From Streptomyces thermolilacinus SPC6 (GTDB lineage: Bacteria > Actinomycetota > Actinomycetes > Streptomycetales > Streptomycetaceae), in contig NZ_ASHX02000001.1 in the NCBI RefSeq assembly GCF_000478605.2, positions 372,001 to 436,000 on the forward strand: DNA of 64,000 nucleotides, in the 5' to 3' direction. This document shows positions 16,166 through 26,625 of the stretch, one piece after another. Made by a program: the position numbers and the translations under genes. The stretch's first letter is position 1, and each line of letters opens with the position of its first letter. The notes under the pieces are model-generated. The model ran no database searches. It was not told the origin of the DNA and saw only the letters and a program-made list of their open reading frames with translations.

Positions 16166-16965
16166 CGCAGGCCTGCGAGGAAGGCGGTGATGGCCTCATT
16201 GGTGGCCGCGGGGGCGGACAGGTGCGGGCAGTGCCCGGTGGCGTCGAGGGTCACCAGTGTGGAGCCGGGGACGGCCTGGTGGACGAAGGCACCGACCTCG
16301 CGCGGGGCGATGATGTCGTCGGAGCACTCCAGCACCAGTGTCGGGATGGTCACGGTCTTCAGGTCGTCACGGGAGTCCGACTGGAACGTGGTCCGGGCGA
16401 AGACGCGCGCCATGTCCGGATCGGTGGCGCAGAAGCTGTTCTTCAGCTCTTCGCCCAGCTCGGGCCGGTCCGGGTTGCCCATGATCAGCGGAGCCATCGC
16501 CGCCGACCAGCCGAGGTAGTTGAGGTCGAGCGACTCCAGCAGCTCGTCGATGTCCTCGGCGCTGAACCCGCCCCGGTAGCCCTCGTCGTCGATGTACCGG
16601 GGAGAGGGGGCGACCATGATCAGCGCGCCCAGCCGTTCCGGGGCCGCGCGGGCGGCGAGCACCCCGATCATCGCGCTCACGGAGTGGCCCACGAACACGG
16701 CGTCGCGCAGGTCGAGCGCCTCGCACACCTCGACCACGTCCCGCGCGTAGCCGTCCAGCGAGCAGTAGCGCTCCTCGGTGAACGCGGACGGTTCGGCGCG
16801 GCCCGAGCCCACGTAGTCGAACAGCACCACGCGGTAGTCGTCGGCCAGCGCGGGCACGGTCAGCCGCCACATGTTCTGGTCGCAGCCGAAGCCGTGGGCC
16901 AGGACGACCGCACGCCCGTTCGGGTTCCCGGTGACGGTCACGTTGTTCCTGCGCACGATGTCCAT
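16162..16965 (-). CDS. rsbQ: RsbQ-like alpha/beta hydrolase
   Basis: A 267-residue alpha/beta hydrolase of the RsbQ/KAI2 group. The oxyanion block LAHGFGCDQNMW is near residue 22, the nucleophile Ser95 is in VGHSVSAM, Asp is in ECSDDIIAP and His in ATGHCPHL, so the catalytic triad is intact. In Bacillus, RsbQ is required for RsbP to respond to energy stress; relatives in plants hydrolyse strigolactone or karrikin-type butenolides. Coupling to a PAS-PP2C phosphatase gene here supports the same sensing role. The ligand is unknown. Confidence 0.88.
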   Translation of the reverse strand: MDIVRRNNVTVTGNPNGRAVVLAHGFGCDQNMWRLTVPALADDYRVVLFDYVGSGRAEPSAFTEERYCSLDGYARDVVEVCEALDLRDAVFVGHSVSAMIGVLAARAAPERLGALIMVAPSPRYIDDEGYRGGFSAEDIDELLESLDLNYLGWSAAMAPLIMGNPDRPELGEELKNSFCATDPDMARVFARTTFQSDSRDDLKTVTIPTLVLECSDDIIAPREVGAFVHQAVPGSTLVTLDATGHCPHLSAPAATNEAITAFLAGLR

Positions 16966-17071
16966 ACCAATCAGTCTCTCAGACGCCGCGCGTGCCCGGC
17001 GCGATCCTGATCACCCCGCCCGATTCCCCCTGTCCGGCGCCACGGGCCCGTACGGGCACGCACCGGACCCG

Positions 17072-17560
17072 TCAGGTGCGGCCCTCCTTCTCCTGCGCCC
17101 GGTGGAGCGCCCGCGAGCCGAGCGCCCAGTCGGCCCGTACGACGTGGAACCCGGCCGTCTCGGCCGCCTCGCACACCAGCTCGTCGTCGTCCACCAGCAT
17201 GCGCACCTCGCGGCCGCGGCCGATCCTGCGCAGCACCTCCAGCTTGGTGACCCGGGCCGGGCGCCGGTCGTCGTCGCGGCGCATGTGCAGGCGGCCCTCG
17301 GGCAGACCGTGCCGGGCGAGCCAGTCGAGGCTGTCCTGCCGGCAGCGCTCCGGGCGCCCGGTCAGGTAACGGATCTCACACTGCCGCGCCGCCTCCAGGC
17401 ACAGGGCGACGCCCGGCGGGAGCGGCGGGTCCTGTGGCGCGGCGTCGAAGAAGGCGTCCCAGTCGCGGGGGGCGCGCTCCAAAAAGTGCTGCCGGTGCCG
17501 CGCGTCGGAGAGGGTGTTGTCCAGGTCGAACACGGCCAGGGGCCTGCGGTTGGTCGTCAC
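17072..17560 (-). CDS. HAD-superfamily phosphatase, polynucleotide-kinase 3'-phosphatase-like
   Basis: A 162-residue HAD hydrolase. Motif I is FDLDNTLSD with catalytic Asp12 and Asp14; motif II is in YLTGRPERCR; the basic motif and acidic motif (MLVDDDELVC) follow. The compact size and TGRPE block resemble the phosphatase half of phage-type polynucleotide kinases and related stand-alone phosphatases. Substrate unknown. It is a single gene, with its start 47 bases from the divergent monooxygenase. Confidence 0.82.
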   Translation of the reverse strand: MTTNRRPLAVFDLDNTLSDARHRQHFLERAPRDWDAFFDAAPQDPPLPPGVALCLEAARQCEIRYLTGRPERCRQDSLDWLARHGLPEGRLHMRRDDDRRPARVTKLEVLRRIGRGREVRMLVDDDELVCEAAETAGFHVVRADWALGSRALHRAQEKEGRT

Positions 17561-17607
17561 CTCGCCAGCGTAGGGAATCGGGCGGGGCGGGACGCGTTGT
17601 ACGGGGT

Positions 17608-18687
17608 GTGACTCCTTCTCCCGTCGCCCCGCTGCCGCTGCGCCTGTCCGTGCTCGACCGCTCCCGGATCCGGGAGGGCGGTGACGCCGCCGGGGCCCTG
17701 CGCGACACGGTGGGGCTGGCGCGGGACGCGGAGGCGTGGGGCTTCCACCGGTTCTGGGTGTCCGAGCACCACGGGGTGCCCGGCGTGGCCGGGTCGGCGC
17801 CCACGGTGCTGGCGGCGGCCGTCGCCGGGGCGACCTCGTCCATCCGGGTGGGGACCGGCGGGGTGATGCTGCCCAACCATCGGCCGCTGGTGGTGGCGGA
17901 GCAGTTCGGGGTGCTGGAGGCGCTGTTCCCCGGCCGGATCGACATGGGTGTGGGCCGCTCGGTCGGGTTCACCGACGGGGTGCGGCGGGCGCTGGGGCAC
18001 GGCAAGGAGGAAGCCGAGGACTTCGCCGAGCGCCTGAACGAGCTGCTGGGCTGGTTCCGGGGTACTCAGGGGGCGCATCCGGGGGTGCGGGCGCTGCCGT
18101 CGGAGGGGCTGCGCGTGCCGCCGTTCGTGCTGGCGACCGGCGCTGGGGCGGGGATCGCGGCGGCGGCCGGGCTGCCGCTGGTGATCGGCGACCTGAGCGG
18201 CCGGGCGAAGGTGCTGGAGGCGATCGACCAGTACCGCTCCGGCTTCCGCCCGTCCGTGTGGGCCGGGGAGCCGTATGTGGTGGTGGCGGGGACGGTCGCG
18301 GTGGCCGGAACGCAGGAGGAGGCGGCACGGCTGCTGGTGCCGGAGTCCTGGTCGATGGCGTACGCGCGGACGCACGGCACGTTCCCGCCGCTTCCCCCGG
18401 CCGAGGCGGTTGCGGACCGGCCGATGACGGCGCGGCAGCGGGAATTCTTCGAGGCGGGGCTGCGCGGGCACGTCCACGGGACGGAGGACCGGGTGCGGGC
18501 GGAGCTGGCGGAGGTCGCCGCGCTGACCGGCGCGGACGAGCTGCTGGTGACGACGAGCACATACGACCGCGCGGCCCTGCGCGACTCCTACCGGCGCCTC
18601 GCGCGCCTGGCGGGCCTGCGCCCGGCCGCGGGGCCCGCTCCGGCCGCTCGCGAGGCGTCGCGGGCCCGCGACCGGGCGGCCGGATAG
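17608..18687 (+). CDS. LLM class flavin-dependent oxidoreductase
   Basis: A 359-residue luciferase-like monooxygenase of the single-component group that uses FMNH2 from a separate reductase. The family fold is marked by FHRFWVSEHHGVPG, IRVGTGGVMLPNH, AEQFGVLEALFPGRIDMGVG and PFVLATGAGAGIAAAA. The GTG at 17608 is chosen because family members begin a few residues before LRLSVLDRS. The C-terminal 30 residues are Ala/Arg-rich and not conserved. Its substrate cannot be read from the neighbours (divergent HAD phosphatase and convergent sdhB). Confidence 0.9.
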   Translation: MTPSPVAPLPLRLSVLDRSRIREGGDAAGALRDTVGLARDAEAWGFHRFWVSEHHGVPGVAGSAPTVLAAAVAGATSSIRVGTGGVMLPNHRPLVVAEQFGVLEALFPGRIDMGVGRSVGFTDGVRRALGHGKEEAEDFAERLNELLGWFRGTQGAHPGVRALPSEGLRVPPFVLATGAGAGIAAAAGLPLVIGDLSGRAKVLEAIDQYRSGFRPSVWAGEPYVVVAGTVAVAGTQEEAARLLVPESWSMAYARTHGTFPPLPPAEAVADRPMTARQREFFEAGLRGHVHGTEDRVRAELAEVAALTGADELLVTTSTYDRAALRDSYRRLARLAGLRPAAGPAPAAREASRARDRAAG

Positions 18688-18723
18688 GGCACCGCGCCGC
18701 AGGCCGCCCGCGGGCCCGCCCGG

Positions 18724-18738
18724 CCCGGCAAAGCCGGG
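18724..18738. terminator. short hairpin between the LLM oxidoreductase and sdhB
   Basis: CCCGGC-AAA-GCCGGG lies between convergent stops at 18687 and 18750. Small but perfectly paired. Confidence 0.5.
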
Positions 18739-18749
18739 ATCGCCGCTGT

Positions 18750-19492
18750 TCAGCCCTTGTGGCGCCGGGTGGCCCGCAGCCACTCCTTGTTCATGGCCGA
18801 GATCGACGGCAGCGGGATGCCCTTGGGGCAGGCCGTGGCGCACTCGCCGGTCAGGGTGCAGCCGCCGAAGCCCTCCTCGTCCATCCGCGCCACCATGTCC
18901 AGCACCCGGCTCTCCCGCTCGGGCGCGCCCTGCGGCAGGACGTTCAGGTGGTTGACCTTCGCGGAGGTGAACAGCATGGCCGAGCCGTTGGGGCAGGCCG
19001 CGACGCAGGCGCCGCAGCCGATGCACTCGGCGTGCTCGAAGGCGTAGTCCGCGTCGGCCTTGGGCACGGGCGTGGCGTGCGCCTCGGGGGCGGAGCCGGT
19101 GGGCGCGCTGACGTACCCGCCGGCCTGGATGATCCGGTCGAACGCCGACCTGTCCACGACGAGGTCCTTCACCACCGGGAAGGCCGCCGCCCGCCACGGC
19201 TCGACGTCGATCGTGTCGCCGTCCTTGAAGGACCGCATGTGGAGCTGGCAGGTGGTGGTGCGCTCGGGGCCGTGGGCGTCGCCGTTGATGACGAGGCTGC
19301 ACGCCCCGCAGATGCCCTCGCGGCAGTCGTGGTCGAAGGCGACGGGCTCCTCGCCGCGCAGGATCAGCTCCTCGTTGAGCGTGTCGAGCATCTCCAGGAA
19401 CGACATGTCCGGGGAGATGCCGTCGACCTCGTACGTGGCCATGGTGCCGGGGGCGTCGGCGTTCTTCTGGCGCCAGACGCGCAGGGTGAGCC

Positions 19493-19496
<4 letters not shown>
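18750..19496 (-). CDS. sdhB: succinate dehydrogenase/fumarate reductase iron-sulfur subunit
   Basis: A 248-residue iron-sulfur subunit that carries electrons between the flavoprotein and the quinone site. The [2Fe-2S] ligands are in [15 protein letters not shown] and TTCQLHM; the [4Fe-4S] ligands in [12 protein letters not shown]; the [3Fe-4S] ligands in [16 protein letters not shown]. Its ATG overlaps the flavoprotein stop (ATGA). Order C-A-B with one cytochrome gene and no sdhD is that of three-subunit type B complexes. Streptomyces usually also has a four-subunit sdh operon elsewhere. Confidence 0.95.
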
Positions 19497-21442
<1,946 letters not shown>

Positions 21443-21443
21443 G

Positions 21444-22175
21444 TCAGCTGACGACTCCGGTCATGACGGCGACGGGTACGGAGACGAAGCCCGCCGTGAG
21501 GACGAGGGCGAGCGTGTTGGCGATGGCCTTCAGGGCGCGGTCGCGGCGGGCGCTGCCCGCGCCGAGGGTCTGCGCGGCGCTCCAGAAGCCGTGCCGGATG
21601 TGCAGGCCGACGGCGAGCATGGCGACGAGGTAGATGACGTTTCCGTACCAGGTGGAGAAGGTGGCGACGACGTTCTCGTACGGGTGGCCCGGCTGGGCGT
21701 TCTCGTTGACGGTGAGCGTCGTCAGGTCGAGCAGGTGCCACACGACGAACAGGGCGATGATCACGCCGCCCCAGCGCATGGTGCGGGTGGCATAGCTCGC
21801 CCGGCGCCGCTTGTGGACGTACCGGACGGGGCGGGCCTTCCGGTCGAGCCGGGTGAGCTGGTACGCCGACACGCCGTGGGCGACCACGGCGGCGAGGAGC
21901 ACCACCCGGACGAGCCACAGCGCCCACCCGTGGTGGAGGACCGGGGCGCCCATGGTGCGCAGCCAGTGGCCGTACGCGTTGAACTCGTCGGGGCCGAAGA
22001 AGACCTTGAGGTTGCCCATGACGTGGGCGACCAGATAGCCGAGGAGGATCAGGCCGCTGACGGCCATGACCGCCTTCTTGCCGACGGTCGATCCGAGGAA
22101 GGTGCGCCGGGGAGGGCGCGAGGGGGAGGGTTTCCGCTCCGTCCCCGAGGGGTGCGTCCGCGATGCCAGAGCCAT
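21444..22175 (-). CDS. sdhC: succinate dehydrogenase cytochrome b subunit (type B)
   Basis: A 243-residue membrane anchor with five hydrophobic helices (for example [20 protein letters not shown] and [17 protein letters not shown]). Several helix-located histidines (in [34 protein letters not shown]) fit di-haem type B anchors like those of Bacillus and Wolinella. It is the first gene of the operon, 96 bases from the divergent LysR gene, and a T-N11-A element lies between them. Confidence 0.92.
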   Translation of the reverse strand: MALASRTHPSGTERKPSPSRPPRRTFLGSTVGKKAVMAVSGLILLGYLVAHVMGNLKVFFGPDEFNAYGHWLRTMGAPVLHHGWALWLVRVVLLAAVVAHGVSAYQLTRLDRKARPVRYVHKRRRASYATRTMRWGGVIIALFVVWHLLDLTTLTVNENAQPGHPYENVVATFSTWYGNVIYLVAMLAVGLHIRHGFWSAAQTLGAGSARRDRALKAIANTLALVLTAGFVSVPVAVMTGVVS

Positions 22176-22234
22176 GGGACCGACGCTAGGGCCGAAGGGC
22201 CTGAGAGGTCCAAGACATGGCCGGGCTGATCTTC

Positions 22235-22249
22235 ATAGGCGACGTCTAT
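22235..22249. promoter_or_regulatory. LysR-type T-N11-A box between sdhC and the lysR gene
   Basis: ATAGGCGACGTCTAT has ATAG/CTAT arms with a 7-base centre and contains T-N11-A, the classic LTTR recognition shape. It sits 23 bases before the lysR ATG and 60 bases before sdhC, the usual place for an autoregulated divergent LTTR. Confidence 0.65.
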
Positions 22250-22271
22250 CATTCCCGCTTATGCTGGCCTT

Positions 22272-23159
22272 ATGCAGTTCCAGCAGCTCGTGTACTTCGT
22301 CGCCGTCGCCGAGACGCGGCACTTCACCCGCGCCGCCGAGCGCGTCCATGTCTCCCAGCCGTCGCTGTCGCAGCAGATCCGGGCGCTGGAGAAGGAGCTG
22401 GGGGCGGAGCTGTTCAGCCGGGCGCGCGGCAACATCGCGCTGACGGACGCCGGGGAGGCGCTGCTGCCACTGGCCCGGCGCATCCTCGCCGACGCGGACA
22501 CTGCCCGGCACGAGGTGCAGGAGCTGGCCCAGCTGCGGCGCGGGCGGGTGCGGCTGGGCGCGACGCCGAGCCTGTGCACGGGCCTGCTGCCCGAGGTGCT
22601 GCGGGCGTTCCACGACCTGTACCCGGGGATCAGGCTGTTCATCGAGGAGGGCGGCTCCCACGACCTCGTGCGGGGCCTGGCGCGCGGGGCGCTGGACCTG
22701 GCCCTGGTGGTGCTGCCGCTGCCGTCGCCGTCGCCCGCGCTGACGACGGTGGAGCTGCTCCAGGAGGACCTGGTCGTCGTGTCGTCGGCGGCCGACCCGG
22801 CGCCGCGCCGGCCGGTGCGGATCGCGGACCTCCAGGGGCGGCCGATGGTGATGTTCCGGCACGGGTACGACCTGCGGGAGCTGACGGTCGCGGCGTGCCG
22901 GGCGGAGGGGTTCGAGCCGTCGTTCTCGGTGGAGGGCGGCGAGATGGACGCCGTGCTCGGCTTCGTGCGGGCCGGTCTGGGCGTGGCGGTCGTGCCGAGC
23001 ATGGTGGCGGCGCGGGCGGGACGGGACGTGCGGGTCACCGCGCTCGCCCCGCCGGGGCTGCGGCGGACCATCGCGCTGGCGCACCGCAGCGACGTGGCGC
23101 CGCCGCGCGCGGCCAGGGAGCTCCAGCGGGTGCTGCTGCGCTCGACGGTGGGCGGCTGA
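22272..23159 (+). CDS. LysR family transcriptional regulator
   Basis: A 295-residue LTTR. The winged helix-turn-helix covers residues 1-60 (FTRAAERVHVSQPSLSQQIR), followed by the linker helix and a two-lobe effector-binding domain beginning near residue 92 (RVRLGATPSLCTGLLPEV). Divergent placement next to the sdhCAB operon, with an LTTR-type box in the shared 96-base region, suggests it controls that operon and itself. The effector may be a dicarboxylate but nothing in the sequence proves it. Confidence 0.93.
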   Translation: MQFQQLVYFVAVAETRHFTRAAERVHVSQPSLSQQIRALEKELGAELFSRARGNIALTDAGEALLPLARRILADADTARHEVQELAQLRRGRVRLGATPSLCTGLLPEVLRAFHDLYPGIRLFIEEGGSHDLVRGLARGALDLALVVLPLPSPSPALTTVELLQEDLVVVSSAADPAPRRPVRIADLQGRPMVMFRHGYDLRELTVAACRAEGFEPSFSVEGGEMDAVLGFVRAGLGVAVVPSMVAARAGRDVRVTALAPPGLRRTIALAHRSDVAPPRAARELQRVLLRSTVGG

Positions 23160-23427
23160 CCGTACGGCCGGGGCGCGCCGAGCTGGGCCGAGCCGCGCCG
23201 TGCGGAGCCGGGGGCCGCCGGGCCGGGCCGCGTTCGCCCGGGAGCGGGCGCGCGGGGCCGTACCGTCTCGTGCGACGGCGGGTGCGGCCGGAGCCGTACC
23301 GCGTGGCCCGGGACCGTGCGCGACAGTCGCGTGAGGGCGTGCGCGATGGCGCCCGGGGGCGTACCCGGCAGGCACCTGGGGCCGTACGTCGGGGGCGCGG
23401 CCGGGCAGGGCCGCACCGGGGCGTCGG

Positions 23428-25596
23428 CTACACCGCGTCGGCGAGGAGCAGGGAGTGGATGCGGTCCGGGGCGCCGGGACGGGCGTAGTACCAGCCCTGG
23501 GCCGTGTCGCAGCCGATGGCGCGCAGCTGTTCGGCCTGCGCGGCGGTCTCCACGCCCTCGACCGTGACGGCGAGTTCGAGGCTGTGCGCGAGCGAGACGA
23601 TGCCCTCCACGATCTTCATGTCCACCGGGTCCGCCGGGTGCTGCTGCATGCCGCGGGTGAAGGAGCGGTCGAGCTTCAGGACGCTCACCGGGAGGCGGCG
23701 CAGGTTGGCGAGGTTCGAGTAGCCCGTGCCGAAGTCGTCGAGCGCGATGTCCACGCCCATCTCGGAGAGTTGCCGCAGCGGTTTGAGCAGGTCCTCGTCG
23801 GCGCCGATCAGCGCGGACTCCGTGACCTCCAGGCACAGGGCGCCCGGGGCGAGGCCGGAGCGGTCCAGCACGTCCGTGATGTCGGCGACCAGGCCGGGGT
23901 GGTGGAGCTGGGTGGGCGACAGGTTGACGTTGATGCGCAGGGGGCCGCCGTCGGCGTGGCGATGCTTCCAGAACCTGGCCTGCCGTACCGCCTCCTCCAG
24001 GACCCAGCGGCCCAGCGGCACGATGAGGCCGGTGTGCTCGGCGAGCGGGATGAACCGGTCGGGGCCGAGCACGCCGTGCTGCGGGTGGCACCAGCGGACC
24101 AGGGCCTCCGCGCCGTGCACGGTGCCGTCGCCGAGGTGGACGAGCGGCTGGTATTCGATGAAGAACTCGCCCCGGTCCAGGGCGGCGGGCAGCGCGGTGG
24201 TCAGGCCGTGCCGGGTGATGGCGCGGGCGTCGGCCTCCGGGTCGGCCCTCTCGTACCGGTTGCCGCCCGCGGACTTGGCCCGGTACATGGTGATGTCCGC
24301 GCTGCGCAGCACGTCCGCCGGGCCGCGTTCGCCCGCGCGGCCCTCCACGATGCCGATGCTGCCCCGTACGGTGATCTCCCGCCCGTCGAGGCTGATCGGT
24401 GTGGAAAGGGCGGCCAGGATGCGGCCCGCGAGCTCCTCGGTGTCCCGCTCGGTGACGTCGGGCCCCGTGGTGAGCGCCACGAACTCGTCGCCGCCGAGCC
24501 GGGCGACCATCTCGCCGGGCGCGGTCGCGCAGGACTGGAGCCGGTCGGCGACCTCGACGAGGAGGCGGTCCCCCGCGGCGTGGCCGAGGCTGTCGTTGAT
24601 GGCCTTGAAGCCGTCGAGGTCGAGGTAGCAGAGGCCGAAGCGGGTGTCCTCGCCCGCCGCGAGGGCCTTCTCCAGGCGTTCGGAGAACAGACTGCGGTTG
24701 GGCAGCCCGGTCAGCGCGTCGTGGGTGGCCTCGTAGCGCAGGCGCAGGTTGAGCAGCCGCCGCTCGGTCGTGTCCTCCATGAGGGCGAGCTGGTACTGGG
24801 GGCGGCCCTCGGGGTCGCGGAGGAGGGAGACCGTCAGGTTGGTCCACAGGACGGTGCCGTCGGAGCGGTAGAACGGCTTCTCGACGCGGAAGTGGTCGCG
24901 TTCGCCGCGCACCAGCTCCCCGTACAGCTTCCACACGTGCGGGGCGTCCTCGGGGTGGCCCCACTCGGTGACCTTGCGGCCCCGGACGATCTGCTCCAGG
25001 CCGCCGAACATGCGGGTGAGGGCGCCGTTGACGTCGAGGACGTTGCCCTCCAGGTCGGCGATGCCGATGCCGATGGCCGCGTCCTCGAAGACGGCGCGGA
25101 AGCGGGCCTCCGTGGCGTGCAGGGCCTGTTCGGCGAAGGCGCGGGCGGCGAGCGCGGACCGGGCGATCGCCTCCTGCTCGCTGAGGGTCCGCTCGCGCAG
25201 CGCCCGCGCGAACCCGGCGGCCAGGGCGTGCTGGAGGCGGGCGCAGCGGGCCCGCAGGTCGTCGGCGGGCGTGTCGGCTCCGGTGCCGCAGTACAGCACC
25301 AGATACGAGTCCACGACGCCGAGCGTACGGCTCAGGGCGTCCGGGTCCGTGCAGTGGGCGGCGATCAGGGCGGCGCCGACGGCCTGCGCGGGCGCCACGT
25401 CGAAGGGCCGGGCGCGCAGGGCGGTGCTCAGCGTCCGGGCGAGCGGCAGCAGGTGCTGTTCGAACTCGGTGCGGGTCATCGACGTGGCGGTGACCGGGAA
25501 GATGGCCCGGCTCCATATCGTCGCGAACCGCTGGAGTCTGTCCTCCAGGCCGTCCGGTTCCACACGGGAACCCGACGCCTGCGCCGACGTGCTCAC
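23428..25596 (-). CDS. rmdA: PAS-GGDEF-EAL cyclic-di-GMP enzyme, RmdA-like
   Basis: A 722-residue cytoplasmic protein: an N-terminal helical region (1-160), a PAS domain (about 162-282), a GGDEF domain with intact GGDEF at 368-372, and an EAL domain with EAL at 497-499 plus DDFGTGYSNL. No RxxD inhibitory site precedes GGDEF. Both catalytic signatures are kept, so synthesis and hydrolysis of c-di-GMP are both possible. Domain order and neighbourhood match, from memory, S. coelicolor RmdA (SCO0928), a phosphodiesterase that affects aerial development. It starts at GTG 25596, overlapping the methyltransferase stop (GTGA). Confidence 0.88.
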   Translation of the reverse strand: MSTSAQASGSRVEPDGLEDRLQRFATIWSRAIFPVTATSMTRTEFEQHLLPLARTLSTALRARPFDVAPAQAVGAALIAAHCTDPDALSRTLGVVDSYLVLYCGTGADTPADDLRARCARLQHALAAGFARALRERTLSEQEAIARSALAARAFAEQALHATEARFRAVFEDAAIGIGIADLEGNVLDVNGALTRMFGGLEQIVRGRKVTEWGHPEDAPHVWKLYGELVRGERDHFRVEKPFYRSDGTVLWTNLTVSLLRDPEGRPQYQLALMEDTTERRLLNLRLRYEATHDALTGLPNRSLFSERLEKALAAGEDTRFGLCYLDLDGFKAINDSLGHAAGDRLLVEVADRLQSCATAPGEMVARLGGDEFVALTTGPDVTERDTEELAGRILAALSTPISLDGREITVRGSIGIVEGRAGERGPADVLRSADITMYRAKSAGGNRYERADPEADARAITRHGLTTALPAALDRGEFFIEYQPLVHLGDGTVHGAEALVRWCHPQHGVLGPDRFIPLAEHTGLIVPLGRWVLEEAVRQARFWKHRHADGGPLRINVNLSPTQLHHPGLVADITDVLDRSGLAPGALCLEVTESALIGADEDLLKPLRQLSEMGVDIALDDFGTGYSNLANLRRLPVSVLKLDRSFTRGMQQHPADPVDMKIVEGIVSLAHSLELAVTVEGVETAAQAEQLRAIGCDTAQGWYYARPGAPDRIHSLLLADAV

Positions 25597-26426
25597 CCCT
25601 TGCGCCCCACCCCGGCGAAGCCCGAGAAGGCGTAGGGGTCCTCCTGCTCGGGCGGGGTGTCGGGCCGCCAGTGCGGCATCGACACGAGGCCGGGTTCGAC
25701 CATCTCGCAGCCCTCGAAGAAGCGGGCGACCTCCTCGCGGGAGCGCATCACCAGCGGGCTGCGGATGTCGCGGTACACGCCGACCGTGCCGCCCGCCTGC
25801 TCCTGCGGCACGGGGATGCCGTCGAAGGAGGCGTGGGTGACGATGATGAGGCTGCCCGGGGCGAGGGCGTCGCGGAGCTCGGCGACCGCCTCGTAGGGCC
25901 GGTCGGTGTCCTCCAGGAAGTGCAGGACGGCGACGAGGAGCAGCGCCACGGGCCGGTCCAGGTCGAGGAGGCGGGCCACCTCGGGGCTGTGCAGGATGTC
26001 GTGGGGCTTGCGGAGGTCGGCGGCGGCGATGTCGGCGCGGTCGTTGCCCTCCAGCACGGCCTTGCTGTGGGCGACGGCGACCGGGTCGTGGTCCACGTAC
26101 ACGACGCGCGCCTCGGGGTCGGCCTGCTGGGCGACCTCGTGGACGTTGCCGAACGTCGGTATGCCGGAGCCGATGTCGAGGAACTGCGTGACGCCCTCCC
26201 CGGCGGCGTGGCGGACGGCGCGGCGCATGAACGCCCGGTTCGCCTGCATGATCTTGGGCAGGCCCGGCAGGAACTCCATGGCCCTGCGGGCCGCTTCGCG
26301 GTCGACCTCGAAGTTGTGGGAGCCGCCCAGGTAGTAGTCGTAGATGCGGGACACGCTCGGCACCGACAGGTCGATGCCCGGCGGGGCCCAGGCGGGACGG
26401 TCCATCGAATCTCCAACAGTCGCCAC
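25593..26426 (-). CDS. SAM-dependent methyltransferase, DUF574 type
   Basis: A 277-residue protein of the Streptomyces-expanded DUF574 (Methyltransf_19) family. Typical features are SRIYDYYLGGSHNF, TQFLDIGSGIPTFGNVHEVAQ, VYVDHDPVAVAHSKA, and VALLLVAVLHFL. The substrate is unknown for the family. Its stop overlaps the rmdA GTG, so it is expressed with the c-di-GMP enzyme. The ATG at 26426 is used; a second ATG (26405) is possible. Confidence 0.88.
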   Translation of the reverse strand: MATVGDSMDRPAWAPPGIDLSVPSVSRIYDYYLGGSHNFEVDREAARRAMEFLPGLPKIMQANRAFMRRAVRHAAGEGVTQFLDIGSGIPTFGNVHEVAQQADPEARVVYVDHDPVAVAHSKAVLEGNDRADIAAADLRKPHDILHSPEVARLLDLDRPVALLLVAVLHFLEDTDRPYEAVAELRDALAPGSLIIVTHASFDGIPVPQEQAGGTVGVYRDIRSPLVMRSREEVARFFEGCEMVEPGLVSMPHWRPDTPPEQEDPYAFSGFAGVGRKG

Positions 26427-26554
26427 GGTGTTCGGCCTTGAAGCGGGCCGGTGTTCGAGCCGAGGCTACTGATCGCCCGCCGGGAGGGCGAGGGGAAACG
26501 GAAAAATCCGGTCCGTTCTTCGTCACAGGCCACCGGCACGTGCGCGTACGGAAG

Positions 26555-26596
26555 GGCGGCCCGCCGGTCCCCGAGGGAAGGGACGGGCGGGCCGCC
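26555..26596 (-). terminator. hairpin downstream of the repeat lipoprotein
   Basis: GGCGGCCCGCC (26555-26565) pairs with GGCGGGCCGCC (26586-26596). It lies 30 bases after the stop of the minus-strand lipoprotein gene. Confidence 0.6.
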
Positions 26597-26625
26597 GACC
26601 GGGCCGGAGTCGCGCGTGGGGGACT

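Noticed and set aside
22259..25516. A continuous antisense frame of over 1000 codons opposite the rmdA-like gene
   Set aside because: Arg/Pro/Gly-rich translation without domains, opposite a gene with clear PAS-GGDEF-EAL motifs; an artefact of high G+C third-position bias.
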